DNA of 64,000 nt from JAXLVB01 sp046329195 (GTDB lineage Bacteria; Bacteroidota; Bacteroidia; Cytophagales; Spirosomataceae), in contig JAXLVB010000001.1 of the NCBI GenBank assembly GCA_046329195.1, positions 2,666,001 through 2,730,000 of the forward strand, given 5' to 3'. Position numbers and translations under genes: made by a program. The notes under the pieces were generated by a model. The model was not told the origin of the DNA. It searched no databases and worked only from the letters and a program-made list of their open reading frames with translations. Positions 8,674-16,838 of the stretch are shown piece by piece. How positions within the stretch are numbered: the stretch's first letter is position 1; the number at the start of each line of letters is the position of its first letter.

Positions 8674-8681
8674 TATCTTTT
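8674..8681 (+). promoter_or_regulatory. Possible -7 box before the DUF1569 gene
   Basis: TATCTTTT, one mismatch from TAnnTTTG, 27 bp before the ATG at 8709. A TTTA at about -33 distance precedes it. Weak evidence on its own, but it matches the other boxes in the window. Confidence 0.35.
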
Positions 8682-8708
8682 CAAAGTTTTTGAACCAAAT
8701 CAGGTAAT

Positions 8709-9170
8709 ATGGCAACATCCCTCATGGAGCTGACTACTATTCAAGAAGTAGTCAAGCGAATTAACCAACTTAGCGAGCAATCGCCACGGCAATGGGGCAA
8801 AATGACCGTTGGACAAATGCTCACCCATTGCGCTGATCAGATTCGGATTTGTTACGAAGAAAAACCTGCTGGCGTGTTTGGGAACAACATCACGCAAGCC
8901 ATTGCTAAGTTTTTGGTGACCAAAATGGGAATGAAAATGCCTAAAAACATCCGAACTTTACCCGAACTGGATCCCAACAAAGACCTCATGACTCAGCCAA
9001 GCAATTTTGAGCAAGACCGCCTGCAACTCGTTGCCTTAGTGGAGCGTTTTTTTGATTTACCCTCTAACCGTACTTATACCCACCCACTGCTGGGCAGCGC
9101 TCAAAAAAGCGACATTGGTATTCTCATCTATGTGCATTTAGACCATCATCTCCGCCAGTTTGGCGTATAA
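8709..9170 (+). CDS. DUF1569 / DinB-like protein
   Basis: A 153-residue protein matching the DUF1569 family, a four-helix DinB-like fold. Visible features are WGKMTVGQMLTHCADQIR near residue 30, a central PELDPNKDLM and a C-terminal HLDHHLRQFG. The three histidine positions (HC, HLDHH) fit the metal site of DinB-like proteins. No enzymatic function is established for the family. It has its own possible promoter and no terminator separates it from the next gene. Confidence 0.7.
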   Translation: MATSLMELTTIQEVVKRINQLSEQSPRQWGKMTVGQMLTHCADQIRICYEEKPAGVFGNNITQAIAKFLVTKMGMKMPKNIRTLPELDPNKDLMTQPSNFEQDRLQLVALVERFFDLPSNRTYTHPLLGSAQKSDIGILIYVHLDHHLRQFGV

Positions 9171-9198
9171 CCAAGGGGAGCCTTATCTCTCCGTAATT

Positions 9199-9206
9199 TA
9201 TTTTTG
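9199..9206 (+). promoter_or_regulatory. Bacteroidota-type -7 box before the NHL propeller gene
   Basis: TATTTTTG fits TAnnTTTG and lies 21 bp before the ATG at 9228. A -33 element is not clear. Confidence 0.45.
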
Positions 9207-9227
9207 TTTCTCTGAACCTAACGCATT

Positions 9228-10271
9228 ATGAATCAACACATAACCCGAAGAGGCTTTCTAAAAGCCAGTAGTTTGGCCGTAGGAGCAATGGCTCTGCCCA
9301 GCCTTACACACGCCGATGAAGTGGTGGTGGGGCATCAAAATTTCCGCTACAAGGTAGTGCCCAACTGGGGCGTGCTCGATGCCGGACAAAACCCCGTCAA
9401 CGACTGCCACGAGATGGTGCAAGATGCCAAAGGACGGATTTTTATGCTCACCAACGAGACCAAAAACAATGTGCTGGTTTATGACAAATCGGGTAAATTA
9501 CTCGATGCGTGGGGACATGATTATCCCGGCGCTCATGGTCTAACACTGGTCAATGAAGGTGGCGAACAATTCTTGCTGATTTGTGATACCGACCGACATC
9601 AGGTGATCAAAACAGACCTCAAAGGACGGGAAATTTTTAAGCTCGACTACCCCAAAGAAACAGGCGTGTATGCGCATCCAGCCAAATTTAAACCAACCGA
9701 AACGGCTGTAAATCCTGCCAACGGCGACATTTATGTGGTAGATGGCTACGGCTCCAACTACGTGATTCAGTACGATGCCAAAGGGCGGTACATTCGGCAT
9801 TGGGGCGGTACAGGCGATGCCAACGAGCAGTTTAACTGTTGCCACGGTGTGGTAGTTGACACTCGCAACAAACAAAATCCGACCTTGCTGATTACGTCTC
9901 GCTCGCACCAGATGCTCAAGCGCTTTACCCTCGATGGCAAATACCTGAGCTCTATTGCCTTGCCGGGCACGTTCGTCTGCCGCCCTGTGTTGCATGGCGA
10001 CAACATCTTTGCCGCAGCGTATCGTTCTACCTCACAAGATTATCCTAACACGGGTTACGTGACCATTTTGGACAAAAACGACAAGGTAGTCTCTACCCCA
10101 GGAGGTACCGAACCAATCTATCAGAATGGCGTGCTGCAAGAGCAACGCAAAGACCGCAGTTTTATGACGTTTTTGCATCCGCACGACGTGTTGGTGGACG
10201 AAGACGAAAGCCTTTATGTAGCGCAATGGGCCTCCCGCAAAACCTATCCGATTAAGCTTGTACGAGTCTAA
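9228..10271 (+). CDS. Tat-exported NHL-type beta-propeller, peptidylglycine alpha-amidating lyase-like
   Basis: A 347-residue protein with a clear Tat signal (TRRGFLKASSLAVGAMALPS) ending near residue 25. The rest is a six-bladed propeller with NHL-like strands: GRIFMLTNETKNNVLVYD, EQFLLICDTDRHQVIKTD, GDIYVVDGYGSNYVIQYD, and a closing HPHDVLVDEDESLYVAQW. The arrangement resembles the lyase domain of peptidyl-glycine amidating enzymes, including paired histidines (CHGVVV, HPHDV), but bacterial members have no proven substrate. It sits between the DUF1501 gene and the DUF2231-cytochrome gene and probably belongs to the same exported system. Confidence 0.75.
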   Translation: MNQHITRRGFLKASSLAVGAMALPSLTHADEVVVGHQNFRYKVVPNWGVLDAGQNPVNDCHEMVQDAKGRIFMLTNETKNNVLVYDKSGKLLDAWGHDYPGAHGLTLVNEGGEQFLLICDTDRHQVIKTDLKGREIFKLDYPKETGVYAHPAKFKPTETAVNPANGDIYVVDGYGSNYVIQYDAKGRYIRHWGGTGDANEQFNCCHGVVVDTRNKQNPTLLITSRSHQMLKRFTLDGKYLSSIALPGTFVCRPVLHGDNIFAAAYRSTSQDYPNTGYVTILDKNDKVVSTPGGTEPIYQNGVLQEQRKDRSFMTFLHPHDVLVDEDESLYVAQWASRKTYPIKLVRV

Positions 10272-10393
10272 CGCTGTGGTATAAACGTAAATCAAACCAA
10301 AATCCTTCGCTCTATCGAAGTAACCGTCAGTTTGCGTTATCTGTTAGAACATGTTTAGCTGTAATCCTACGATTTAATAACGATTACGTATCT

Positions 10394-11842
10394 ATGCTCA
10401 CCCATTTTATCGAATTTATTGGGCGTTTTCACCCGCTTGTTGTACACCTGCCTATCGGCATTCTTCTGTTGGCCTTTGTGTTTGAGTGGCTGGCTCGCCA
10501 ACCAGCGTATCATCACCTAACCAGCGCTATCGAGGAAGCCTATTTTTGGGCCATGCTGACGGCCATAGTATCGTGCGTAGCAGGGTATTTGCTTTCATTA
10601 TCAGGTGGTTATGACGAAGATGCCCTGTCGCTACACAAATGGATGGGCATCGTTCTTACTGGGGTAGCAGGTTTCTTATGGGTCGGCAAAAAGTTCTCGC
10701 TACCCACGGTTTTTCAACAAATAAGCATCGCCGCAGCTGGTATTTTATTGGCTTTTACAGGGCATTTGGGGGGTACCCTTACCCACGGCGACGGCTACCT
10801 GTCGCAGCCCTTAGCGGCAGCCTTTGACGGTGACGCTGGTCCATTACAAGAGCGCAAACCCCTTGCCAACGTGCAAGAAGCGCAGGTATATCAGGAGGTC
10901 ATAGCGCCGATTTTATCAGAGAAATGTGTACAGTGTCATAACCAGAAGAAACAAAAAGGTGACTTGCGCCTCGATTCGCCGGAGCATATTCAGAAAGGTG
11001 GCGAAAACGGCCCTATTCTGGTAGCTGGTAAGCCTGCCGAGAGCCATTTGTATGAATATCTCACTTTGCCCGAAGGCAACGACAAACACATGCCTCCCAA
11101 GGGTAAGCCTCAGCCTACGCCTCAAGACATCGCTCTAATTCAGTGGTGGATTCAAAACGGAGCACCGTTTGACAAGAAAGTCTCACAACTTCCACAAGAC
11201 GACGCCATCAAGCCCGTTTTGACCAGTCTGGCATCGGGTAGTGCAGGGCAGGCTGCCAACGGTACGCCCGATGTACCTACGGCGACCGTCTCAGCCGCCG
11301 ATGCAGGAGCCATAGCCGCTCTCCGCCAGCTCAATGTGTTGGTGATGCCCGTAGCAACCGAGAGCAATTACCTCATGGCCAACATGGTAAATACCCCCCA
11401 ATTTGGCGATGCTCAAGCCGCTCAACTGCCTGCCTTGAGCAAGCAATTGGTGTGGCTTCGCTTGGGCAACACCCAAATCACCGACGCTGGATTGAAAGAA
11501 ATAGGCAAACTGAGCAATCTCACTCGCCTGAGTTTAGAACACACCTCCATCGGCGACGCTGGCTTGAGTGCCCTCAGCGGCTTGAGTCAGTTGCAATACC
11601 TCAACCTTTTTGATACCCAAGTTACAGACAAAGGCTTGCAGGTGCTCTCTAAGCTCAACAACCTCCATACGGTGTACGTGTATCAGACCAAAGTGACTCC
11701 ACAAGGTGTATTAAGTCTTCAGAAAGCACTTCCACAAGTACGAATAGACACGGGCGGCTACCAAAAACAACTGTTGGCTATCTCAGACACCCTCAAACCC
11801 GAAGCCTCCCACAAACCCGACGAGAAAAAAGGTAAGAAATAA
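10394..11842 (+). CDS. DUF2231 membrane / c-type cytochrome / leucine-rich repeat protein
   Basis: A 482-residue fusion. Residues 1-135 contain four membrane helices of the DUF2231 type (FHPLVVHLPIGILLLAFVFE). After a short linker comes a planctomycete-type cytochrome domain with CVQCH (about residue 178) and the MPPKGKPQPTPQDI signature. Residues about 345-455 are leucine-rich repeats of the GLKEIGKLSNLTRLSLEHT type. The protein places a periplasmic heme and a protein- or glycan-binding LRR at the cytoplasmic membrane and would fit as the membrane electron carrier for the DUF1553 partner (inference). The start at 10394 is the only good one. Confidence 0.85.
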   Translation: MLTHFIEFIGRFHPLVVHLPIGILLLAFVFEWLARQPAYHHLTSAIEEAYFWAMLTAIVSCVAGYLLSLSGGYDEDALSLHKWMGIVLTGVAGFLWVGKKFSLPTVFQQISIAAAGILLAFTGHLGGTLTHGDGYLSQPLAAAFDGDAGPLQERKPLANVQEAQVYQEVIAPILSEKCVQCHNQKKQKGDLRLDSPEHIQKGGENGPILVAGKPAESHLYEYLTLPEGNDKHMPPKGKPQPTPQDIALIQWWIQNGAPFDKKVSQLPQDDAIKPVLTSLASGSAGQAANGTPDVPTATVSAADAGAIAALRQLNVLVMPVATESNYLMANMVNTPQFGDAQAAQLPALSKQLVWLRLGNTQITDAGLKEIGKLSNLTRLSLEHTSIGDAGLSALSGLSQLQYLNLFDTQVTDKGLQVLSKLNNLHTVYVYQTKVTPQGVLSLQKALPQVRIDTGGYQKQLLAISDTLKPEASHKPDEKKGKK

Positions 11843-11871
11843 TCCATTACCGCCCCCCTCCATCGCAAGTG

Positions 11872-12229
11872 AAGTGGGTCTATCGGCTGGGAAGGTTTTA
11901 GGGTTAGGTGAGAGGCTACTATGAATTACCCATACAATGGACAACCGCTAATTCCGAAGGGATGATAGGATTATAGTACCATTGCTTAGGTCTTACTAAA
12001 GCCCCGAAGGGGCGATAGGTTCATTCCGCTGCCCAAACTCTGTCGCCCCTTCGGGGCTTGGAATGTGATGTTTACCTGTTTTCTATAATCTTGCCGTCCC
12101 TTCGGGACTGGACGATTGACGGGGAAATTTTACATACGTACCTATATCATTCAACTTGCTGGTGTTATTGAACACCGTCCACTTGAAACCAACAGGGAAA
12201 GAAAGCCCTATTACTTGTCATAGCATACG
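11872..12229. repeat. Degenerate long repeat, unit A (358 bp)
   Basis: First of three related copies (with 12230-12548 and 12549-12761). All begin AAG(T/C)GGGTCTATC and share CAATGGACAACCGCTAAT, a GAAGGGATGATAG block, CATTGCTTAG and GGACGATTGACGGGGAAA. Each holds GC palindromes with a GAA or TTC loop, for example GCCCCGAAGGGGC at 12001-12013. Unit A is longest and includes a GAACACCGTCC-type segment missing from the others. The pattern is REP/BIME-like. No coding frame is seen in this 900-bp stretch. Confidence 0.8.
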
Positions 12230-12548
12230 AAGCGGGTCTATCGGCTGGGAAGGTTTTTAGGAGTGGGAGAGAAACTCTAATCAGTTTACCCATACAATGG
12301 ACAACCGCTAATCCCGAAGGGATGATAGGATTATAGTACCATTGCTTAGATCTTACTAAAGCCCCAAAGGGGCGATAGGTTCATTCCGCTGCCCAAACCC
12401 TGTCACCCCTTCGGGGCTTGGAATGTGGTGTTTACCTGTTTTCTATAATCTTGCCGTCCCTTCGGGACTGGACGATTGACGGGGAAATTCTACATACGTG
12501 CCTATATCATTTAACTTGCTGGTGTTATTGAACTTGTCATAGCATACG
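12230..12548. repeat. Degenerate long repeat, unit B (319 bp)
   Basis: Second copy, collinear with unit A, about 90 percent identical by eye, but lacking roughly 40 bp near its end. It keeps the paired palindromes CCCGAAGGG, CCCCAAAGGGG and CCCCTTCGGGG. Confidence 0.8.
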
Positions 12549-12761
12549 AAGCGGGTCTATCAGCTGGAAAGGTTTTAGGGTTGGGTGAGAGGCTACTATG
12601 AATTACCTATGCAATGGACAACCGCTAATCCCGAAGGGATGATAGAATTGTAGTACCATTGCTTAGGTCTTACTAAAGCCCTGAAGGGGCGATAGGTTCA
12701 TTCCGCCGCCTCTTCGGGATTGGACGATTGACGGGGAAATTCTTCACATGTACCTATATCA
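12549..12761. repeat. Degenerate long repeat, unit C (213 bp, internally deleted)
   Basis: Third copy. The central part with the second palindrome is deleted so that CCGCC joins directly to TCTTCGGGATTGG. The unit ends exactly where the stop codon of the next minus-strand gene begins. Confidence 0.8.
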
Positions 12762-13601
12762 CTAAGTCTTGTTTTTCAAGCAGTTTATCTTCCAAATTAA
12801 CCCAATGTAATATCCAATAATGGGGGCAAGGCCGTATCCCATGATCATGACAGGAAAATTCCCAACCAACGTTGATAGCAATATCAAACAGAAATAAACA
12901 CCTAAGGCAAGAGATAAACTGTCTTTTTGGGAATATACGCCTACAAAAGGCAAAATCAATAGAAGTAGAGAAAGTATAGATGCAAAAAATAAAAATAGCG
13001 AAATCTTTTTTGTCATAGCAATGATGCCCTCCACATAGTTAACGGGTGCTAATTGGTCCAGCTTGTACCAAGCATAAATGATCAGACCCCATGAAAATAG
13101 AAAGAGCAAACTAAGAATAGTTTTGTTCTTAGTTTTAGTCAGAATCAGAAGAAATGATGCCAACGAAAACGCTGTAACCAGTGAGGCATCGGGTTGTAAC
13201 AAAAAAATAATGCTACTTAGCACAGAGAAAAAAATACAAAGTATAAGGTTTCTGACTTTTGAAAGTTGGAGCAAGATTACAGGCGAAACGAGTAAGCCGA
13301 TATTAATCTGAAATGACTTAATAGTAAGCCAGCGATGTACATTTTCGATGCCCGTACCATTGAATGTGCTCAATAGTAAAACCGTTGCAATAATTAGAAT
13401 GGGATAGGGATTGATAGGGTTGGGTAGCCTTATTTTTCTTGAAAATAGCACTGCGATCAATGTACACAAGCAAACACAAGCCAAGTTTAAAAGCCAAATT
13501 TGTTTGGGTACGCCGAAATAGTACATCGTATAAACGCCTATAAGGGCCGCCGGTAAAGGAACGAAGGGGAAATACGATGTACGAGCCTTGTAAACGTTCA
13601 A
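12762..13601 (-). CDS. Small polytopic membrane protein with distant SEDS-like features
   Basis: A 279-residue protein with about eight or nine membrane segments. It contains GIENVHRWLTIKSFQINIG followed later by LQPDASLVTAFSL. This order resembles the RW-motif and QPDLGT segments of FtsW/RodA/SpoVE peptidoglycan polymerases, but the protein is about 100 residues shorter and the catalytic aspartate region is not evident. It could be a degenerate or specialised SEDS relative, or an unrelated membrane protein. Its 3' end abuts a repeat array and its 5' side faces a mobile-element region, both consistent with an accessory gene. Function unknown. Confidence 0.6.
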   Translation of the reverse strand: MNVYKARTSYFPFVPLPAALIGVYTMYYFGVPKQIWLLNLACVCLCTLIAVLFSRKIRLPNPINPYPILIIATVLLLSTFNGTGIENVHRWLTIKSFQINIGLLVSPVILLQLSKVRNLILCIFFSVLSSIIFLLQPDASLVTAFSLASFLLILTKTKNKTILSLLFLFSWGLIIYAWYKLDQLAPVNYVEGIIAMTKKISLFLFFASILSLLLLILPFVGVYSQKDSLSLALGVYFCLILLSTLVGNFPVMIMGYGLAPIIGYYIGLIWKINCLKNKT

Positions 13602-14049
13602 TGTATTTGATTAATAAAGTTTATCACTTGTTGTATGGCCAGCCAGTAGTAGGGTACACTTGTATCCAACCTATGGGTTAATACTCTCAGACAAGGAACA
13701 CCTCTGTTCATTCATGCGATAATACAAAGTTTGATCAGAAAAACAAAGAAGAGCGATGAGGCAGACTTCGGGAACATTTCTTTTTTGCCTCTTTCTATCG
13801 GTACCCCCATCCAACTTTGAGCGGGGCGCTCTACTCATGTCTTTATGCCTTGGGAGCTGACGTAGAGGAGTCCATGACGGGTGGCAACTACCAACAGCAG
13901 AGGAGTTTTTCCTTGATTTTGTCATAGAAATCAACGGAGGAAAATCATTTGAAGAAATGCAAGCAAATCAATAAAAAGGTGGTTGTTGTCGCCAGGGAAG
14001 TTGAAGACCCATTGAATCGCTCTGAGTGCTTGTCGAAGTGATGTTTGAA
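13602..14049. other. Gene-free stretch with a diverged repeat
   Basis: No supported gene. The frame on the minus strand at 13671-13934 has no domain and poor composition. From about 13946 to 14045 the DNA is roughly 70 percent similar by eye to 15598-15700 on the other side of the IS element (both contain an AAAAAGGTGGT segment followed by TGTCGC). On the minus strand both copies read through a LAFLQ segment, which suggests a decayed shared gene or element. Confidence 0.5.
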
Positions 14050-14052
14050 GTT

Positions 14053-14223
14053 GAAGCTGTTTAAACTTTTTATTTTTTGTGTAAGACGAGCCATTTTTTA
14101 ACACAAAGTACACAAAGAAATTTACACGAAGACCACAAAGAGAGAGAGCTAGTTTGCGTTTTGTGTACGTTGTGCCTAAGCTTTGGGTGCTTTGTGTTTA
14201 AGTTGAAAAGTTTAAACAGACTC
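14053..14223. mobile_element. MITE-like element 1 (171 bp)
   Basis: Terminal inverted repeats read GAAGCTGTTTAAACTTTT on the left and pair with AAAAGTTTAAACAGACTC on the right; 14 bp (14057-14070 and 14206-14219) are perfect. A 3-bp direct repeat GTT flanks the element (14050-14052 and 14224-14226). The interior has no transposase frame and is rich in ACACAAAG-like short repeats. A second element with the same ends lies at 35811-35950. This is a non-autonomous transposable element whose transposase must be elsewhere in the genome. Confidence 0.75.
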
Positions 14224-14316
14224 GTTCATTGAAAAAGTCCAAACGAGGTTGATGCCCACAGAAAAAATGTCAAGTTTTGATAAAAATACCCAAGTGTATG
14301 TGTCCTGCCCCCTGTC

Positions 14317-15162
14317 TTACGGTACCAGTTTAAAGTAGAGATTCTGATTTAGTTTTTCAAAGTTAGCAGGTGTTTGATATTTCAAGCAGGAATGTGGCCT
14401 TAGAAAATTATAGTTGCTGTGCCATGTTGTCAACAGGTCGTTGATTTCCTCGAGAGAATAGAACCAATTCAAGTTCAGGCACTCCTTCCGAAGCGTTCCG
14501 TTGAGGCGTTCGATGATTCCGTTCTGGGTCGGCTTACCCGGTTGGATGAACTTGATTTCAACACCCCTGGCCGCTGCCCACCCAGCAAGCGCTTGGCTGA
14601 TGAATTCCGGGCCGTTGTCGCAGCGGACATAGCGGGGGAAACCCCTGATTTGGCCAATCCTGTCGAGGGTTTCCACCAGTTTGGGGGCGGTGATGCTGGC
14701 AGCTGCCTCCACCCAGAGGTCTTTTCTCGAGCACTCGTCCACCACGTTTATGATTCGCACGCTCTGCTGTTTGTCCCCCATCACCCACTCGCTCAGGAAG
14801 TCCATCGCCCAGCCTTCGTTGATTTTCTCTGGCGGTAGCAAACCCTCGAAGACCCGCTTGATGCGGGGCTTTTTTGGGTTCCTGTGCAGGCTTAGTCTTG
14901 CGCTCTGATAAAGCCGGTATGCACGGTGCCTGCCGATTCCTTCGCCTTGGTTCTTCAGGTAGGCCAACATCAGGCGGAAGCCCCATGCCGGGTGTTCCCG
15001 CCTAATCTGCTTCATCCTTTCCACCCAATGGGTGGCCCAATCGGTGGTCATGGCCGTCGATTTGCGCTCTTTCTGCTCATACGCTGTCGAGCGTCTCAGG
15101 CGCAGCCACTGGCAGATGCGGCGTTTGCTCAACCCGGCCTGTTTACCCTGTACATGACCCAT
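14317..15162 (-). CDS. IS3-family transposase OrfB (DDE integrase)
   Basis: A 281-residue OrfB counted from the ATG overlapping the orfA stop (TGATG). It has the HTH_21/rve architecture: RRICQWLRLRRSTAY at the N-terminus, HPAWGFRLMLAYLKNQG, then the DDE triad in WAMDFLSEW, RCDNGPEF and NGIIERLNGTLRKECLN, ending FLRPHSCLKYQTPA. The frame is open upstream to 15378, which is needed for the frameshifted OrfAB product, the usual active transposase in this family. OrfB alone may also be made by translational coupling. Confidence 0.9.
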   Translation of the reverse strand: MGHVQGKQAGLSKRRICQWLRLRRSTAYEQKERKSTAMTTDWATHWVERMKQIRREHPAWGFRLMLAYLKNQGEGIGRHRAYRLYQSARLSLHRNPKKPRIKRVFEGLLPPEKINEGWAMDFLSEWVMGDKQQSVRIINVVDECSRKDLWVEAAASITAPKLVETLDRIGQIRGFPRYVRCDNGPEFISQALAGWAAARGVEIKFIQPGKPTQNGIIERLNGTLRKECLNLNWFYSLEEINDLLTTWHSNYNFLRPHSCLKYQTPANFEKLNQNLYFKLVP

Positions 15163-15461
15163 CAGTTCCACCTTTGCTGCTGGGCCTGCTTCTTTTTTAG
15201 GAACTCCACCGCCTCGCTGACCACCTCGTGCTTGAGTTGCAGCTCGGCGTACATCTTTTTGAGGCGGAGGTTTTCCTGTTCGAGTTCCTTGAGTCGGCGC
15301 TTGTCCTCCTGCTGTTCCGTCTCTGCCTCGTTCTTCCACTTGTAGAACGTGGCTGGGCTTATTTGGTGTTCTTCGCACAGAGCCTCTACTGTCTTGGCTC
15401 CTTTCAGGTAGCTGTCTAGTATGGCTCTGCGCTGGCTCTCGTTGAATCTGCTCTTTCGCAT
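15162..15461 (-). CDS. IS3-family transposase OrfA (helix-turn-helix, leucine zipper)
   Basis: A 99-residue protein: HTH region RRAILDSYLKGAKTVEALC and ISPATFYKWKNE, followed by a heptad coiled coil (KRRLKELEQENLRLKKMYAE). It binds the IS ends. An A6G slippery site in the codons for FLKKK allows -1 frameshifting into orfB. The gene is complete. Confidence 0.9.
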   Translation of the reverse strand: MRKSRFNESQRRAILDSYLKGAKTVEALCEEHQISPATFYKWKNEAETEQQEDKRRLKELEQENLRLKKMYAELQLKHEVVSEAVEFLKKKQAQQQRWN

Positions 15462-15543
15462 GGTGCTTGTTTTAAGTGTGAAAATAATTGTTGTCCATTA
15501 TTTCTCTACTTATTTTTGGCACCGCTCTCTGGGGGGCAGGACA

Positions 15544-15868
15544 AACTTGGGACGAAGTCCCAAATTGATTCTGAGAACCAAAACAAATCTAGTAACTATT
15601 TGGAGAAAAGCAAGCATACTTTGAAAAAAGGTGGTGGCTGTCGCACGAAAAGGTAAAGTCCTTTGAATTACTCTGTCACATCGTGGCAAGATAAGTGGAA
15701 AAACCTTTGAATCAACCTCACAAAGTTGCTGTCCGCCAAAACGCTTCAAATTGAAGTAAAACCAAACTTAAAAGAGCAACCTGTACGCTGAAAGTGTCAA
15801 ATTGAACGAAATAAAAGAACTAAATTCCTATAAAGGCACTGATAATTAATGAATTATGCAAAAAACAA
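15544..15868. other. Gene-free flank of the IS element
   Basis: No supported gene. It holds the second copy of the diverged repeat described at 13946-14045 (here about 15598-15700). The remainder is AT-rich without recognisable structure. Confidence 0.45.
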
Positions 15869-16420
15869 TTAAATACTATCACTCTTTACTTCCAACCAAG
15901 AATTGATGTAATTGTCAATATATTTCCTTCTACTTACCTTTCTTAATTGTAGAAAAGCTAAACATAGGGAAATTAATACAACTAAAATACTTGTTACTGA
16001 TAATAAGTCAATATCATTATCTTTGAAAAGGTAAATGCAGCATAACGTAAGACAAAATCCGCTTAATAAAATAAAGAGTAATAATATTGATGTGGTAAAA
16101 CTTGATTTCTTACTCATCATGAGGTCTCTATTTCTGAGTTTTTGGAGGTTAGTTTCCCAATTTAAAGCATCTTCATTAGATTCGATAAAAACGAGAATGT
16201 AAGTCCCTATTCGAGCAGTTAAACTTATATTAGTTGCAATAAGAATAATTGAAGGGATTATAATGAAAAAGGGAGATAAAAACATATACCATATAGGATT
16301 ATCTTTTATAGCATAACCTAATAGTACGGCAGTAACTGTAATATTGGCTATGTAAATATTTGAATTAATAAGCCTATATTGAGCAATCTCATCTCTTAAT
16401 GTTTTATATTCATTTTCCAT
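15869..16420 (-). CDS. Four-helix membrane protein of unknown function
   Basis: A 183-residue protein with two pairs of membrane helices: residues about 24-41 and 46-65 (IWYMFLSPFFIIIPSIILI), and 108-131 and 138-157 (LLSVTSILVVLISLCLAF). A charged segment links them and a basic, tyrosine-rich tail (RRKYIDNYINSW) follows. No family is recognised. It is strongly AT-rich, lies in the accessory island and is preceded on its 5' side by palindromic spacers like its neighbours. Confidence 0.6.
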   Translation of the reverse strand: MENEYKTLRDEIAQYRLINSNIYIANITVTAVLLGYAIKDNPIWYMFLSPFFIIIPSIILIATNISLTARIGTYILVFIESNEDALNWETNLQKLRNRDLMMSKKSSFTTSILLLFILLSGFCLTLCCIYLFKDNDIDLLSVTSILVVLISLCLAFLQLRKVSRRKYIDNYINSWLEVKSDSI

Positions 16421-16437
16421 TTATTTCATTCATTCTT

Positions 16438-16521
16438 CCAACTCATAGTAATGAGATGGCTTAGGTTAAAAGTTGAATTAAATGATTATGGTTTCAAGCC
16501 TTTTCTCATTACGGATGTTGG
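16438..16521. repeat. Imperfect palindrome in spacer
   Basis: CCAACTCATAGTAATGAGA (16438-16456) pairs imperfectly with TCTCATTACGGATGTTGG (16504-16521). It sits just upstream of the four-helix membrane protein gene. Confidence 0.6.
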
Positions 16522-16577
16522 AACACAAGTTTAGGTTGCAAACTCGCTGAACAAACGTCCAAGTGAAAATTGAGCCA

Positions 16578-16662
16578 CAAACCAAACAAACTGCCGAGTA
16601 GTAAAATTATTGAAATGTGGGTCGCATTCTTTGAAACTACTCGCCAATTTGCTGTCGGTTTG
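16578..16662. repeat. Imperfect palindrome in spacer
   Basis: The arm at 16578-16602 (begins CAAACC, ends CGAGTAGT) pairs with the arm at 16636-16662 (begins ACTACTCG, ends GGTTTG), both ends matching perfectly and the middle partly. With the preceding palindrome it fills most of the 418-bp gap 16421-16838, which otherwise holds no gene; a fragment at about 16690-16712 (GAGTGCTTGTCG) resembles the repeat near 14020. Confidence 0.55.
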
Positions 16663-16838
16663 ATAATTTGCACTCCTTGAATAAGTCCAAAGTGAGTGCT
16701 TGTCGCAATGATTTGTCCAAATCCATAAACGACAATCTAAATTAATTAAAAACTTTTAAATTGTCAAGTTTATGAAAAAAAGTATTGAATTTAAAATTTG
16801 GGAAACTCCACTTGAATTTAAGATTAGAAATTATCCAA

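Larger units (their letters stand above)
14301..15543 (-). mobile_element. IS3-family insertion sequence (1243 bp)
   Basis: The ends are TGTCCTGCCCCC (14301-14312) and its inverted partner GGGGGGCAGGACA finishing at 15543. Inside are two minus-strand frames, orfA and orfB, in the -1 relation typical of IS3. A canonical slippery heptamer AAAAAAG (minus strand, 15198-15192) lies shortly before the orfA stop. No clear target duplication is seen; instead the outer flanks carry an inverted CCCAAGT/ACTTGGG pair, so the inverted repeat may extend outward with a small indel. Both frames are intact, so the element may be active. Confidence 0.85.

Noticed and set aside
11872..12761. Considered as CRISPR or tandem satellite
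   Set aside because: Only three long, unequal units with internal deletions; structure fits a REP-like element.
13671..13934. 87-codon minus-strand frame
   Set aside because: Composition is Arg/Ser/Pro-rich without domain or ribosome site; the stretch looks like decayed DNA.
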